Positions 52,835-61,162 of a stretch of 64,000 nucleotides of DNA are shown piece after piece (position 1 is the stretch's first letter; each line of letters opens with the position of its first letter). The notes below the pieces were generated by a model, which was given only the letters and a program-made list of their open reading frames with translations, was not told where the DNA came from and did no database searches. Origin of the DNA: Pseudovibrio axinellae (lineage in GTDB: Bacteria; Pseudomonadota; Alphaproteobacteria; Rhizobiales; Stappiaceae); NCBI RefSeq assembly GCF_900110875.1, contig NZ_FOFM01000013.1, forward strand, positions 23,525-87,524, written 5' to 3'. The translations under genes and the position numbers were made by a program.

Positions 52835-53018
52835 CGCCGTTCAGCTGAGCCAGTATACCCACTTGATTGTGAGTTTTTGTAAACTGTTCGCGCGCGCTTG
52901 GAGTTGCGACGCGTTAACGCATGCTAGACTAAAAATATGGAGAAATTTGGCAGGTATGACAGGGAAAGACAGTCGTCTTCAGACCGTCTTTCCATTCGCT
53001 TAATGCAACTTCAATGCG

Positions 53019-54260
53019 TTACGCACGCCGGGGAACTGGCGGTTTCGTCATCACCGTCCAAATAGCGGAGGCGGCAGTTAACCAGGGCGAGAGCTTGTGT
53101 TTAGGTTTTTTGTTTTTCGCAATCCGCCACATCTGTTTTTCAAACCAAACCATGTTGAGCATAACTGCTCTATCCAGCTTTGGATTCCCGGTGGTTGGCT
53201 CCGTATAAGTGAACTCAAAATCCGCTGAGGCGATGGCTGCTAACGGTAGGTCGGGTTTCAAAATCAACGGACGCGCCATTCCCACCATATCGGTTGCACC
53301 AGAGTTGATTGCCTCTTCCATACCCTTTGAGGTTCTAAAGCCTCCGGTCACGGCCAGTGGCACGTTGCTGCGCTTGCGCAGATCCTCTGCGTAGTCGAGG
53401 AAATAGGCTTCGCGCTTTTTGGTTGAGTCTTTTTGCGTCGCAGCTGATTTTGTCATCATCACCGGGCGCTCGTAGCTGCCGCCAGAAATTTCGATAAAAT
53501 CAATACCGGCCTGCACCAGCGCATCAACCACATGCATGGAGTCTTCCTGCGTGAAACCACCCTTTTGGAAGTCGGCGGAGTTCAGCTTAATTGCAACAGG
53601 AAAGTCCTTACCAACTGCCTGACGAATGCCCTTGTAGATCTCAATTACAAACCGCATGCGGTTTTCAAGAGATCCACCCCACTTGTCGGTTCGCTGGTTA
53701 TGATTGGGGGAGAGGAACTGGCTGACCAGGTAGCCGTGAGCACCGTGTATCTGAACACCGGTGAAGCCGACTTGCTTTGCCAGTTTCGCAGCTGTGATGA
53801 AGCGGTCAATTACATCCAGAATTTCGCGCTCGCTCATTGCTCTTGGCTTATTAAAGGCCTTGGAGAGGCCACGACCCAATTCAATAGCCGATGGTGCAAC
53901 AGGTTCTTTGGAAAGAATAGCAGGGCTTTGTTTGCCAGGGTGGTTGAGCTGCGCCCAAAAATGCGTGCCATTGATCAGTGTCGCCGCCGTCCACTTTCTA
54001 AATGCATTCAGATCGCTCTGCTCGTCCAAAACCACATTGAACGGCTCGCCCAATGCACTGCGGTCTACCATAAGATTACCAGAGATGAGCAAGCCCGTTC
54101 CGCCCTTTGCCCAGTTGGCATATAGTTTCGCCAGACCCGGTTTGGGGTTTCTGTTACGATCACCAAGCTGTTCGCTGGTCGCGGACTTCAAAAAACGGTT
54201 GGGAAGTGTCGTACCATTCGCTAATACGAGCGGTTCTTTTAAGATGCTGGCACGCGTCAT
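53019..54260 (-). CDS. NADH:flavin oxidoreductase, old yellow enzyme family
   Basis: This 413-residue FMN TIM-barrel enzyme opens with LVLANGTTLPNRFLKSATSE and has AQLNHPGKQSPAI. The conserved HGAHGYLVSQFLSPNHNQRT contains the active-site His pair, followed by WGGSLENRMRF. A flavin phosphate loop lies at TGGFRTSKGMEEAI and GMARPLILKP. The family reduces electrophilic alkenes such as quinones and reactive carbonyls. It lies 57 bases downstream of a NemR-like TetR repressor in the same direction, and AAGGA precedes the ATG. The arrangement resembles the nemRA unit. It lacks the C-terminal Fe-S domain of 2,4-dienoyl-CoA reductase. Confidence 0.9.
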   Translation of the reverse strand: MTRASILKEPLVLANGTTLPNRFLKSATSEQLGDRNRNPKPGLAKLYANWAKGGTGLLISGNLMVDRSALGEPFNVVLDEQSDLNAFRKWTAATLINGTHFWAQLNHPGKQSPAILSKEPVAPSAIELGRGLSKAFNKPRAMSEREILDVIDRFITAAKLAKQVGFTGVQIHGAHGYLVSQFLSPNHNQRTDKWGGSLENRMRFVIEIYKGIRQAVGKDFPVAIKLNSADFQKGGFTQEDSMHVVDALVQAGIDFIEISGGSYERPVMMTKSAATQKDSTKKREAYFLDYAEDLRKRSNVPLAVTGGFRTSKGMEEAINSGATDMVGMARPLILKPDLPLAAIASADFEFTYTEPTTGNPKLDRAVMLNMVWFEKQMWRIAKNKKPKHKLSPWLTAASAIWTVMTKPPVPRRA

Positions 54261-54278
54261 GGCCGATTCCTTAATTAA

Positions 54279-54296
54279 TAAGTGACCGGTCGTCTA
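54279..54296. promoter_or_regulatory. Candidate NemR-like operator
   Basis: The perfect palindrome GACCGGTC (54284-54291) sits within TAGACGACCGGTCACTTA as read on the minus strand, between the repressor and the flavin enzyme. NemR-type operators contain TAGACC-like arms around such a core, so repression of the flavin enzyme from here is plausible. Confidence 0.45.
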
Positions 54297-54316
54297 TAAA
54301 TGATTTCTCACAAAGA

Positions 54317-54904
54317 TCAAGGTTTGAGTAGAACGCCACAAAACGTGTTCAGGGATGCCTCAAGCATTTCAGAGGACCCTTCAGCCTGTGCTCTGAGCAA
54401 GCCACCTTCCCAGTGATTTAGGAACAATCGTGCCAGTTTGTCGGGCTCAACTCCAGCGCGGATTTCTCCCGTCTTCTGGCCACGTTGAAACAGTTCCTCA
54501 TAGATCTTCTGCCAATCACGAAACCCGTCCGCCATCGCCTGTCTGATCTCGCTGTCAAGCCCACTCGCCTCTGCTGTGATACTGCCTAAAATGCAACCTT
54601 GGCAGCAGTTTCCTGCATTCAGCAGGTCAATCAGCTTCTTGTGTGCGCCAAGCAGGCTTTCAAGGACAGGTGCATCCTCTTCAAAGGCAAAGAGCGTGAA
54701 GAGCTTTTGCATATACAGGCGGATAATTTCCGCAGCGAAGGCTTCTTTGCTGCCAAAGTAATGGTAAAATGACCCCTTGGGAACGTTGCCTTCATCAAGG
54801 ATCTGCTTGAGCCCGGTCGCATGGTACCCCTGCACGCTAAACAAGCGCATTCCAATGGAAAGCAACTGTTCTCGTGATGCATCGCTTTTGCGGGGTCTGG
54901 CCAT
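54317..54904 (-). CDS. TetR-family regulator, NemR/AcuR-like
   Basis: This 195-residue repressor starts at 54904 (MARPRKSDASREQLL). The TetR HTH is LKQILDEGNVPKGSFYHYFG with SKEAFAAEI. The ligand-domain segment NCCQGCILGS is the Cys-containing hallmark of NemR-like regulators, where the Cys senses electrophiles or oxidants. A longer frame upstream is ignored because homology begins at MARPRK. It is followed by an old-yellow-enzyme gene and probably represses it. A true operator match is the palindrome between them. Confidence 0.9.
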   Translation of the reverse strand: MARPRKSDASREQLLSIGMRLFSVQGYHATGLKQILDEGNVPKGSFYHYFGSKEAFAAEIIRLYMQKLFTLFAFEEDAPVLESLLGAHKKLIDLLNAGNCCQGCILGSITAEASGLDSEIRQAMADGFRDWQKIYEELFQRGQKTGEIRAGVEPDKLARLFLNHWEGGLLRAQAEGSSEMLEASLNTFCGVLLKP

Positions 54905-55109
54905 CGTCTTTTCTCGTATTTTGGGCTGAGTCGAGCAACACATGCCATTGAAGCGAGCGTTTTTCAAGTTTGGCAGTTGCTATTTACAGTTTGACACACG
55001 GAGAATGGGCTATAGCACGTTTGAGATAATTGAATCTCATGCTTTGGTTCGTTAAGTCTAGTTTATATATTTTCTACTTAAAGATGTTTTTGAGTGCATA
55101 AGGCCTCCT

Positions 55110-57968
55110 ATGTATATTTTCATTTGTGCAATTCTCGTCGTTTTCACAGTCACGGCGTACAGTCTTCGGGGCCTCCTCCTCGAAATATCACGCAAGCTGA
55201 ATTATTTAAATCAAGAGCTCAAAGCCCTCAACATTAGCGTTGCAGAGTTAAAGGAACAGACGCCGCAACACAGCGCGGCAGCCCCTGAAGAGAGCAAGGT
55301 TCAAGAGGCGGGTAAAACCGCAGCTGTCAGTGCTGCACACGATGTGGTGCGATCAGCACAATCAACACCGATTGAAGCACCTAAGGCAAAGCAGGAGCTT
55401 CCTGAGAAGGAAACCTTCAAACACGAGGAAGCCCCGCAGGAGCGCAAGCCTGAGGCACTAGAACATGCACAGGCACCTAAAAAGCCAAAGTCAAAGCGGC
55501 CATGGGAAACTCCGGTCTCCACGCAGAACAGTGGCGCAGGCCTTTCTCCTGCAACACAGATGCCGCAGAAAAAGGTTCCACACCCTGCAGAGTTCCGTCC
55601 TAAAAAAACGCCATTAGATACGTGGTTCGGGCGTGTCTTTAAGAACGTGTTTGAGAACTTTAAAAAGAACTGGGTTGTCTGGCTTGGTGCCCTTTCTCTC
55701 GGCTTTGGTGGCATTTTCTTTGTTCAATATGGCATTGAAAACGGGATCCTTTCACCCTCCATGCGGGTGGGCTGTGCACTTGCCTTTGGGCTGGCGCTCA
55801 TTTGCGGTGCGGAATTTGCCCGCCGCAAACACAAAAGCCAACCAGTCGATCCGTTTGGCCCGTTGGTTGCAGCTGCCAGTGGCGGGCTTGCCACGCTGTT
55901 TGGTGCAACCGTAGGTGCCTATTCTCTTTATGGGTTAATTGGCCCTGTAACAGCACTCATCGGGCTGGCTGTCGTCTCATGGCTCGCGATCGGCGGAGGG
56001 CTTATCTATGGCCCTGTCCTTGCTACCATCGGAATTTTAGGCGCGTACTATTCGCCATTGTTGGTCAGCGGTGCAGAACCCTCAGCGATGCTGTACCTTT
56101 ATTTTGCGATGGTGCTTGCCTCCAGCCTTGCCGTTGAGCGGTTGCAAAAATGGATCTGGCTCTCTGCGCTAAGCATCCTTTCCGTTTTTGTCTGGGTCTT
56201 TTTGCTGTACTTCAAAATGCCGGATCTGAACCTGACACCTGTGATGCTTGCAGCTATTCTTGTTTTGACAATCACAGTTCCTGCCATGGGCCTTCCGCCC
56301 AAAACACCTTACAGCTGGTGGCCATTTGACAAGGAGTTTTTGAACTACAAGCAAACATACCCTGCCCTGCTCAGCTATGGCGTTGGTGCGCTGGTTCTGG
56401 TCCTCGCTCTCTACTTCACCCACCAAAATGCAGGATTGGTGAGGCCTATGGTGCTGGTGTTCGCCTGTCTTTTAGTCACTCATGTCTTTTTCCTTTCCAA
56501 AGCGGAAAGTCTGGACCTGATGGCTCCGGGACTGATGTTTGGTTTTGTAATCATGCTCACCGGCATTGTTGGAAACCCTTGGGTATTTGAAGCAACCGAC
56601 CAACTTTACTACCTCGTGCTCCTCGCCGTTGTTATTTCTGTATTAACCGGTGGCAGCCTGCTGCGCGCTCGGCACTCGGTGCGTCCTGATTATTGGCATT
56701 GGACGGCCATCGCTCTGCCTAGCCTTGGCGCATTGGTCTACAGTGTGTTTTCCGCGCTGCAAGCCCCTTGGCTTATCTCGCCCGCTGGCTCTTTTGGCTA
56801 TGTGTTCGCGCTCGGGCTCCAAGCCTGCATCGCTGTGTATTTGCGTAAAGGTCCCAAGAAATTTGAGCTGTGTGTGGAGGGCAGCTCTGCACTGGCGTTC
56901 TTGCTCGTCCTGCCGTTCTCCTATCAGTTCTTTGGCGAAATCATGTTGCCGATTGCAATGATGGTGGGTGCCGTGGCGGTGCTTGAACTATCTGACTTGT
57001 TTGCACTCAAACGCGCCCGTACCACGTTTTATGTCTTCCTGAGCGCTGCGATTTTCTTTACCACCCAACGCTATTTCGCTTCCTATGAAAGCACGACATA
57101 CGCAGATATTGCAGTCTTGTTTTTGCCTGTTCTGTTCTTGAGCGCGGTCGGCTGGTGGCGCGGCAATCAACGCGAAAGCGCAAGTGAGGCGGTTGTTTTT
57201 GAAACGACGGCCTGGGCTGCATTGTCGGTGTTGGCCTGTGCATTGCTCAATGTGTTTTACGATGACCAGGCTGCGATGCCCCGCTATGTGGACTTTGGGT
57301 CGTACGCATTGATCTTCGCTGTGCAGGTATGCGTACAGCTGAAACGAATGACAGTTTCAACGTCCTTCCCAACGCTACGGACTTACCTGTTCTTTTCCTA
57401 TTGGGGCCTGATGCTTTTCACTAGCTTGATGGCAATTTTGCTGAACCCGCTATACCGCAGCTATGTGTTTGGCTACATCCCGGTAGACAGCCTTTCAATC
57501 GCCTATCTTTACCCAGCTGTTGCAATGCTTGTGGCAACAGAGCGGTATTGGGGCTTTAAAGAAATCCCTCAAAACATAACCCGTGCGGTTGCCGGTGTTC
57601 TGTTAGTGCTGTTTGTTGGGCTGGAAATAAGAGCCTTCTGGCAAGGGTCTGTCTTATCAGCCCAGGGCGTGATGCTGGAAGAGCTGTATAGCTACACAGT
57701 TGCCATGCTGATTTTCTCGGTTGGTTTGATCAGCGTTGCTTCCGTCAAACAGCGCAAGCGTGTTGGACAAGTTGGCCTGGCGTTTATTGGCGTGACGTGT
57801 CTGAAGGTGTTCTTCATCGACATGTCGGGGCTTTACGGCCTTGCTCGCGCAACCTCGTTTATCGGGCTTGGCCTGACACTGGTTGGCATTGCATGGGCCA
57901 ATAACAGGTTTCTCTCATTTTCACAGCAGAGCCCGGCCAACGAGGAGCCAGACCCTCAGCCGCAATAA
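55110..57968 (+). CDS. DUF2339 polytopic membrane protein
   Basis: This is a 952-residue inner-membrane protein. An N-terminal TM helix (MYIFICAILVVFTVTAYSL) is followed by a short coiled coil, a Lys/Glu/Pro-rich linker of about 130 residues (many KPKSKR-like patches) and then about 20 or more tightly packed TM helices starting at WVVWLGALSLGFGGIFFVQY. This layout is diagnostic for DUF2339, of unknown function. It is a single-gene unit with its own upstream gap and a strong bidirectional terminator. No partner is visible. Confidence 0.87.
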   Translation: MYIFICAILVVFTVTAYSLRGLLLEISRKLNYLNQELKALNISVAELKEQTPQHSAAAPEESKVQEAGKTAAVSAAHDVVRSAQSTPIEAPKAKQELPEKETFKHEEAPQERKPEALEHAQAPKKPKSKRPWETPVSTQNSGAGLSPATQMPQKKVPHPAEFRPKKTPLDTWFGRVFKNVFENFKKNWVVWLGALSLGFGGIFFVQYGIENGILSPSMRVGCALAFGLALICGAEFARRKHKSQPVDPFGPLVAAASGGLATLFGATVGAYSLYGLIGPVTALIGLAVVSWLAIGGGLIYGPVLATIGILGAYYSPLLVSGAEPSAMLYLYFAMVLASSLAVERLQKWIWLSALSILSVFVWVFLLYFKMPDLNLTPVMLAAILVLTITVPAMGLPPKTPYSWWPFDKEFLNYKQTYPALLSYGVGALVLVLALYFTHQNAGLVRPMVLVFACLLVTHVFFLSKAESLDLMAPGLMFGFVIMLTGIVGNPWVFEATDQLYYLVLLAVVISVLTGGSLLRARHSVRPDYWHWTAIALPSLGALVYSVFSALQAPWLISPAGSFGYVFALGLQACIAVYLRKGPKKFELCVEGSSALAFLLVLPFSYQFFGEIMLPIAMMVGAVAVLELSDLFALKRARTTFYVFLSAAIFFTTQRYFASYESTTYADIAVLFLPVLFLSAVGWWRGNQRESASEAVVFETTAWAALSVLACALLNVFYDDQAAMPRYVDFGSYALIFAVQVCVQLKRMTVSTSFPTLRTYLFFSYWGLMLFTSLMAILLNPLYRSYVFGYIPVDSLSIAYLYPAVAMLVATERYWGFKEIPQNITRAVAGVLLVLFVGLEIRAFWQGSVLSAQGVMLEELYSYTVAMLIFSVGLISVASVKQRKRVGQVGLAFIGVTCLKVFFIDMSGLYGLARATSFIGLGLTLVGIAWANNRFLSFSQQSPANEEPDPQPQ

Positions 57969-57976
57969 CCAGACCT

Positions 57977-58016
57977 AGGTAAAAAGGGAGGAGCTTTTGC
58001 CCCTCCCTTTTTACCT
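57977..58016. terminator. Bidirectional terminator, 15-bp stem
   Basis: AGGTAAAAAGGGAGG and CCTCCCTTTTTACCT form a perfect 15-bp stem with A/T runs on both sides. It separates the DUF2339 gene from the convergent threonine dehydratase-like gene. Confidence 0.9.
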
Positions 58017-58017
58017 A

Positions 58018-59010
58018 TTATGCAGGAAGGCGTTGTTTCGTTTCTTTCACATGCGTGTTCATCACACTAAGGAAGGTGGAAAGATCAATGTTTCCGCCAG
58101 TTAAAATCGCACTCGCCCGCTTGCCTTGAAGAGCATGTTTGTTGGCCATTAGCGCGGCCAGCGCAGCAGCACCTGCACCTTCTGCCAGATTATGCGTATC
58201 GGTGTAGTAGACGGCCATAGCCTCAGCAATCTGCCGATCGCTTACCATGACAACATCCTCAGCCCCTTTTAGAATAATCTCCAAAGCTTCTGGCTGTGGA
58301 TCGCGGCAGGCCATGCCATCTGCAAACGTGTTTGCCGTTTCGGTTTTCACCGGTTTTCCTGCGCTAAAAGACAAGGCGAAAGCAGGTGCTTCTTGAGCGC
58401 ATACGCCAATGATCTTGGTTTTAAGACCAAGCAGATCCCTCACTGTGATCAGGCTGCAAATGCCAGAGCCCATACCAATTGGCACATAGACCACATCCAG
58501 GTCCTGAACGGCCTGAAAGAGTTCCAACGCATAAGTGGAGACGCCTTTGACGAGGTCCTTATGAAAGGAGGGTATGGAATGATACCCATGCTCTTCATGC
58601 AGTTTTTGCGCAACAGCACGGCTCTCATCAAAGTCTTTACCCGCAATGATAACCTGCGCCCCAAACGCTCGCATAGCTGCGTTCTTTTCCAGCGAGTTTC
58701 CCTCTGGCACAACGACATAAGCAGGAATGCCATTTCGCGTCGCGCCAAGGGCTACCGACTGGCCGTGATTGCCTCGCGTTGCGGTCACCACACCATTTGG
58801 TTTTGCACCGGACTTCATCAACGTGTCTATGTAAATAAAGCCACCCCGTGCTTTAAACGAGCCTGTTGGGGTATGGTTCTCGTGTTTGATGTAAACATCC
58901 ACACCGGTTCGTTCTTTCAGCAGCGGCCAGGCATAGGCTGGCGTTTGCGGAACAAACTGCTGGACGATTGTATGGGCAGCTTCCAACTCATCTAGTGAAA
59001 ACAAAGACAT
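58018..59010 (-). CDS. Threonine/serine dehydratase-like PLP enzyme
   Basis: This 330-residue fold-type II PLP enzyme starts at 59010, with AAGGA six bases upstream. The PLP lysine is in PTGSFKARGGFIY, the asparagine loop in TATRGNHGQSVALGA and the glycine-rich phosphate-binding loop in IGMGSGICSLIT. It most resembles catabolic threonine ammonia-lyase (TdcB/serine racemase type) and has no C-terminal ACT domain, so feedback inhibition by isoleucine is unlikely. An AraC regulator is divergent and may control it. A serine racemase or hydroxyaspartate dehydratase activity is also possible. Confidence 0.87.
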   Translation of the reverse strand: MSLFSLDELEAAHTIVQQFVPQTPAYAWPLLKERTGVDVYIKHENHTPTGSFKARGGFIYIDTLMKSGAKPNGVVTATRGNHGQSVALGATRNGIPAYVVVPEGNSLEKNAAMRAFGAQVIIAGKDFDESRAVAQKLHEEHGYHSIPSFHKDLVKGVSTYALELFQAVQDLDVVYVPIGMGSGICSLITVRDLLGLKTKIIGVCAQEAPAFALSFSAGKPVKTETANTFADGMACRDPQPEALEIILKGAEDVVMVSDRQIAEAMAVYYTDTHNLAEGAGAAALAALMANKHALQGKRASAILTGGNIDLSTFLSVMNTHVKETKQRLPA

Positions 59011-59157
59011 TAAAATTCCTTCATCGCGCACAAACTGGCATCAGCTTAGCCACATGCTCTACTCTGGTCTTTCAAAAAACTGACCTCAATCTTGCCCGGT
59101 GCGCTCCTTGGGCTGTATAGGTAAACAACCAGACCCCGTTAGGACCCTAACCCAAGC

Positions 59158-59937
59158 ATGAATTCGCTAGCGCCAATTATTCAAAAATGGAACCTCCAGC
59201 TGCTACCCAGCAGGGCCTATTGCGCCGCTTATACGGCCAAACAGGCTTCCATTGGTTTTGCTTTTGAAAACCAGTGCGGGGCGCATGCGTTTGATAGTGA
59301 CAAGCTGGTTGATTTTTGGACCCGGCCCAACAGCCTTGCCTTTGTGCCTCAAGGCTGTTCGCTCGTATCGGAAAGTCAAACAGGTGGTGAATACCTGACG
59401 TTTACCGTGCCTGCTGAATACACCTGCGATATACCGCAGGCTGAGCGGTTCAATCACGCTGTTTCCCCCCGAGCCATTGCTGCGGCCTATGACTTGCGAA
59501 AGGTGATTTTATCTCGCGCAGAGTTTTGTCCGCTCGAGGTGGAAACGCGCCTGCTTGAGGTGTTGGATGTAACCCAAAGTGTTATGAACGGAGGCTTCAA
59601 AGCCCCTGCTGCGCAAGCCTCCATGACGGATGCGCGGTTGAGAAAACTCCTAGAGTTTGTTGAGGACCAACTTGCCAGCCCCCTGAGTGTTGAGGATCTG
59701 GCGCAGTGTGTTGACCTGTCTGCCGGGTTCTTGAACAGAGCATTTAAAGCCGCCACGGGAAAAACACCACACGACTTCATCATAGAACGACGGGTTGCTA
59801 GAGCACGCCAGCTGCTGCGCGCGAAAGCTGGAACTCTGAGTTCAATCGCCTATGACTGCGGTTTTTCTTCTCATGCACATATGAGCTCGGTTTTTCAAAA
59901 ACGCCTCGCTATCGCCCCCAGCCTTCTCATCTCATAA
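59158..59937 (+). CDS. AraC-family transcriptional regulator
   Basis: This 259-residue protein has an N-terminal ligand region (about 1-150, cupin-like without clear His motif) and a C-terminal double HTH: first helix pair in SPLSVEDLAQCVDLSAGFLN, second in AGTLSSIAYDCGFSSHAHMS with SVFQKRLAIAP. It is divergent from the dehydratase with 147 bases between starts, so that gene is the likely target. The ligand is unknown. Confidence 0.88.
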   Translation: MNSLAPIIQKWNLQLLPSRAYCAAYTAKQASIGFAFENQCGAHAFDSDKLVDFWTRPNSLAFVPQGCSLVSESQTGGEYLTFTVPAEYTCDIPQAERFNHAVSPRAIAAAYDLRKVILSRAEFCPLEVETRLLEVLDVTQSVMNGGFKAPAAQASMTDARLRKLLEFVEDQLASPLSVEDLAQCVDLSAGFLNRAFKAATGKTPHDFIIERRVARARQLLRAKAGTLSSIAYDCGFSSHAHMSSVFQKRLAIAPSLLIS

Positions 59938-60308
59938 GCTACTGGCCGCAACAAAGCGCATTGAGCCGAGCGAGGAGATCGTCATTCGCCGGGCGACACT
60001 TCACGACAGCACTCTCTAACACCGTGAAGCCAGGCATCCCGCTTGCACCACCACCTTGTGCCGCTACCCAACAGGAGTGCGTCGTTATTTATCTGATCTG
60101 TCAAAGGCCGAGTAGTTTCTTAACTGAACGCTCACACAAACGCCTCAATCAGCTCCTATTTGTTGAGTGTGGACGTACGGGAAAGCCTGAGGATGCACCC
60201 CTCGCAATCGAGCGCTCTGCTTCTCATTCGTAACTTAGATGACAACTGACCCAAGGCATCCACACAGAAAGATTTCCCAAATCTTTCAAATGTCTAGGAG
60301 TATATATC

Positions 60309-60389
60309 GTGACCAAGATCTCAAAAAACTTCGCAAGCACTAACAATCTGGCATCATTCATTATTGCTCAGAAGGTAAGTCAAAAGTAA
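60309..60389 (+). CDS. Possible 26-residue peptide
   Basis: A GTG at 60309 with AGGAG eight bases upstream opens a 26-codon frame (MTKISKNFASTNNL, then ASFIIAQKVSQK) ending at TAA. The ribosome site is the best in this gap. No family is recognised and the coding nature is uncertain. Confidence 0.3.
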   Translation: MTKISKNFASTNNLASFIIAQKVSQK

Positions 60390-60475
60390 CCCAGTTCTCC
60401 GGCGAGGTGTGCCTCAACGCACCTCGCTGAGGACGCTGACCCACTATGCAACCAGTTCCGCAAAATTGCGGATTT

Positions 60476-60697
60476 CTAAAAATACCTTTCTGGCACCCGA
60501 ATGCTATCTCCTGGCTGAATGTAAACACGTGCACTGGTGAGCTTAACTGGCGCATCGTAATCAATACCGTTTTCCCGAGCCGTCTCTGTTTCCAGATTAC
60601 GCAAATCAAAGTTTTTGTCGCAGGAGCAGAGACCGCCAGAGAGCCACATGGCGCAAAACGACGGCGAATAACAGCTTGGCAAGGTGTTAGTTTGCAT
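60476..60697 (-). CDS. Possible small protein
   Basis: This 73-codon frame begins MQTNTLPSCY and ends with PVKLTSARVYIQPGDSIRVP, then ERYF. The second half reads like real protein with mixed charge and no low-complexity bias, but no strong ribosome site precedes the ATG and no family is recognised. It may be a small gene or chance. Confidence 0.3.
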   Translation of the reverse strand: MQTNTLPSCYSPSFCAMWLSGGLCSCDKNFDLRNLETETARENGIDYDAPVKLTSARVYIQPGDSIRVPERYF

Positions 60698-61162
60698 TTC
60701 AAATACTCTGGGGATAACGCACATAGTGCATTTTTAGTTGTAATAATCGAGTTCCGATATTTACTAATATTATCCAATTACATCAGTATGTTATAGATAA
60801 TTTGACGGGCATACAGCTTGCTGAAAATACTCTTTCACAAACCAGTTAAGCGCACTTATTGCGTATTTTTCTCGAAAATTTCACCTGCTTCGCATTGCTT
60901 AACTTTTGTAAGTGACTTATCTTAAACACTAATTCAATGAGGTGGCTAATTTTAGTTGCCGGACCGATTTCAAGAATTTGCCGGGGTTCCACGGTGCTCG
61001 ATATAATCCCTGCTTTCTCGAAGCATTTTCCCTCTGGGAATTAAGGGGGTCGTTTATTCTAATCCTCCGACAGCACCTGCTTGCAGAGCTTTACTTCACC
61101 GCACAGCGCGTGAGGTTATGAAAGTCTCCTTTAAATAACCGCGAAAAATCAATCCGGAGGCT

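Larger units (their letters stand above)
59938..61162. other. Gene-poor region between the AraC regulator and the Na/Pi transporter
   Basis: This 1.2-kb stretch has two weak small-ORF candidates (listed separately). I see no repeats or tRNA. Open frames at 59961-60233 and 60446-60796 on the plus strand look random and lack ribosome sites. The last 350 bases are AT-rich and should hold the transporter promoter. GGAGG stands directly before the transporter start. Confidence 0.45.

Noticed and set aside
59961..60233. 90-codon frame after the AraC gene
   Set aside because: No ribosome site, mixed composition and no recognised domain.
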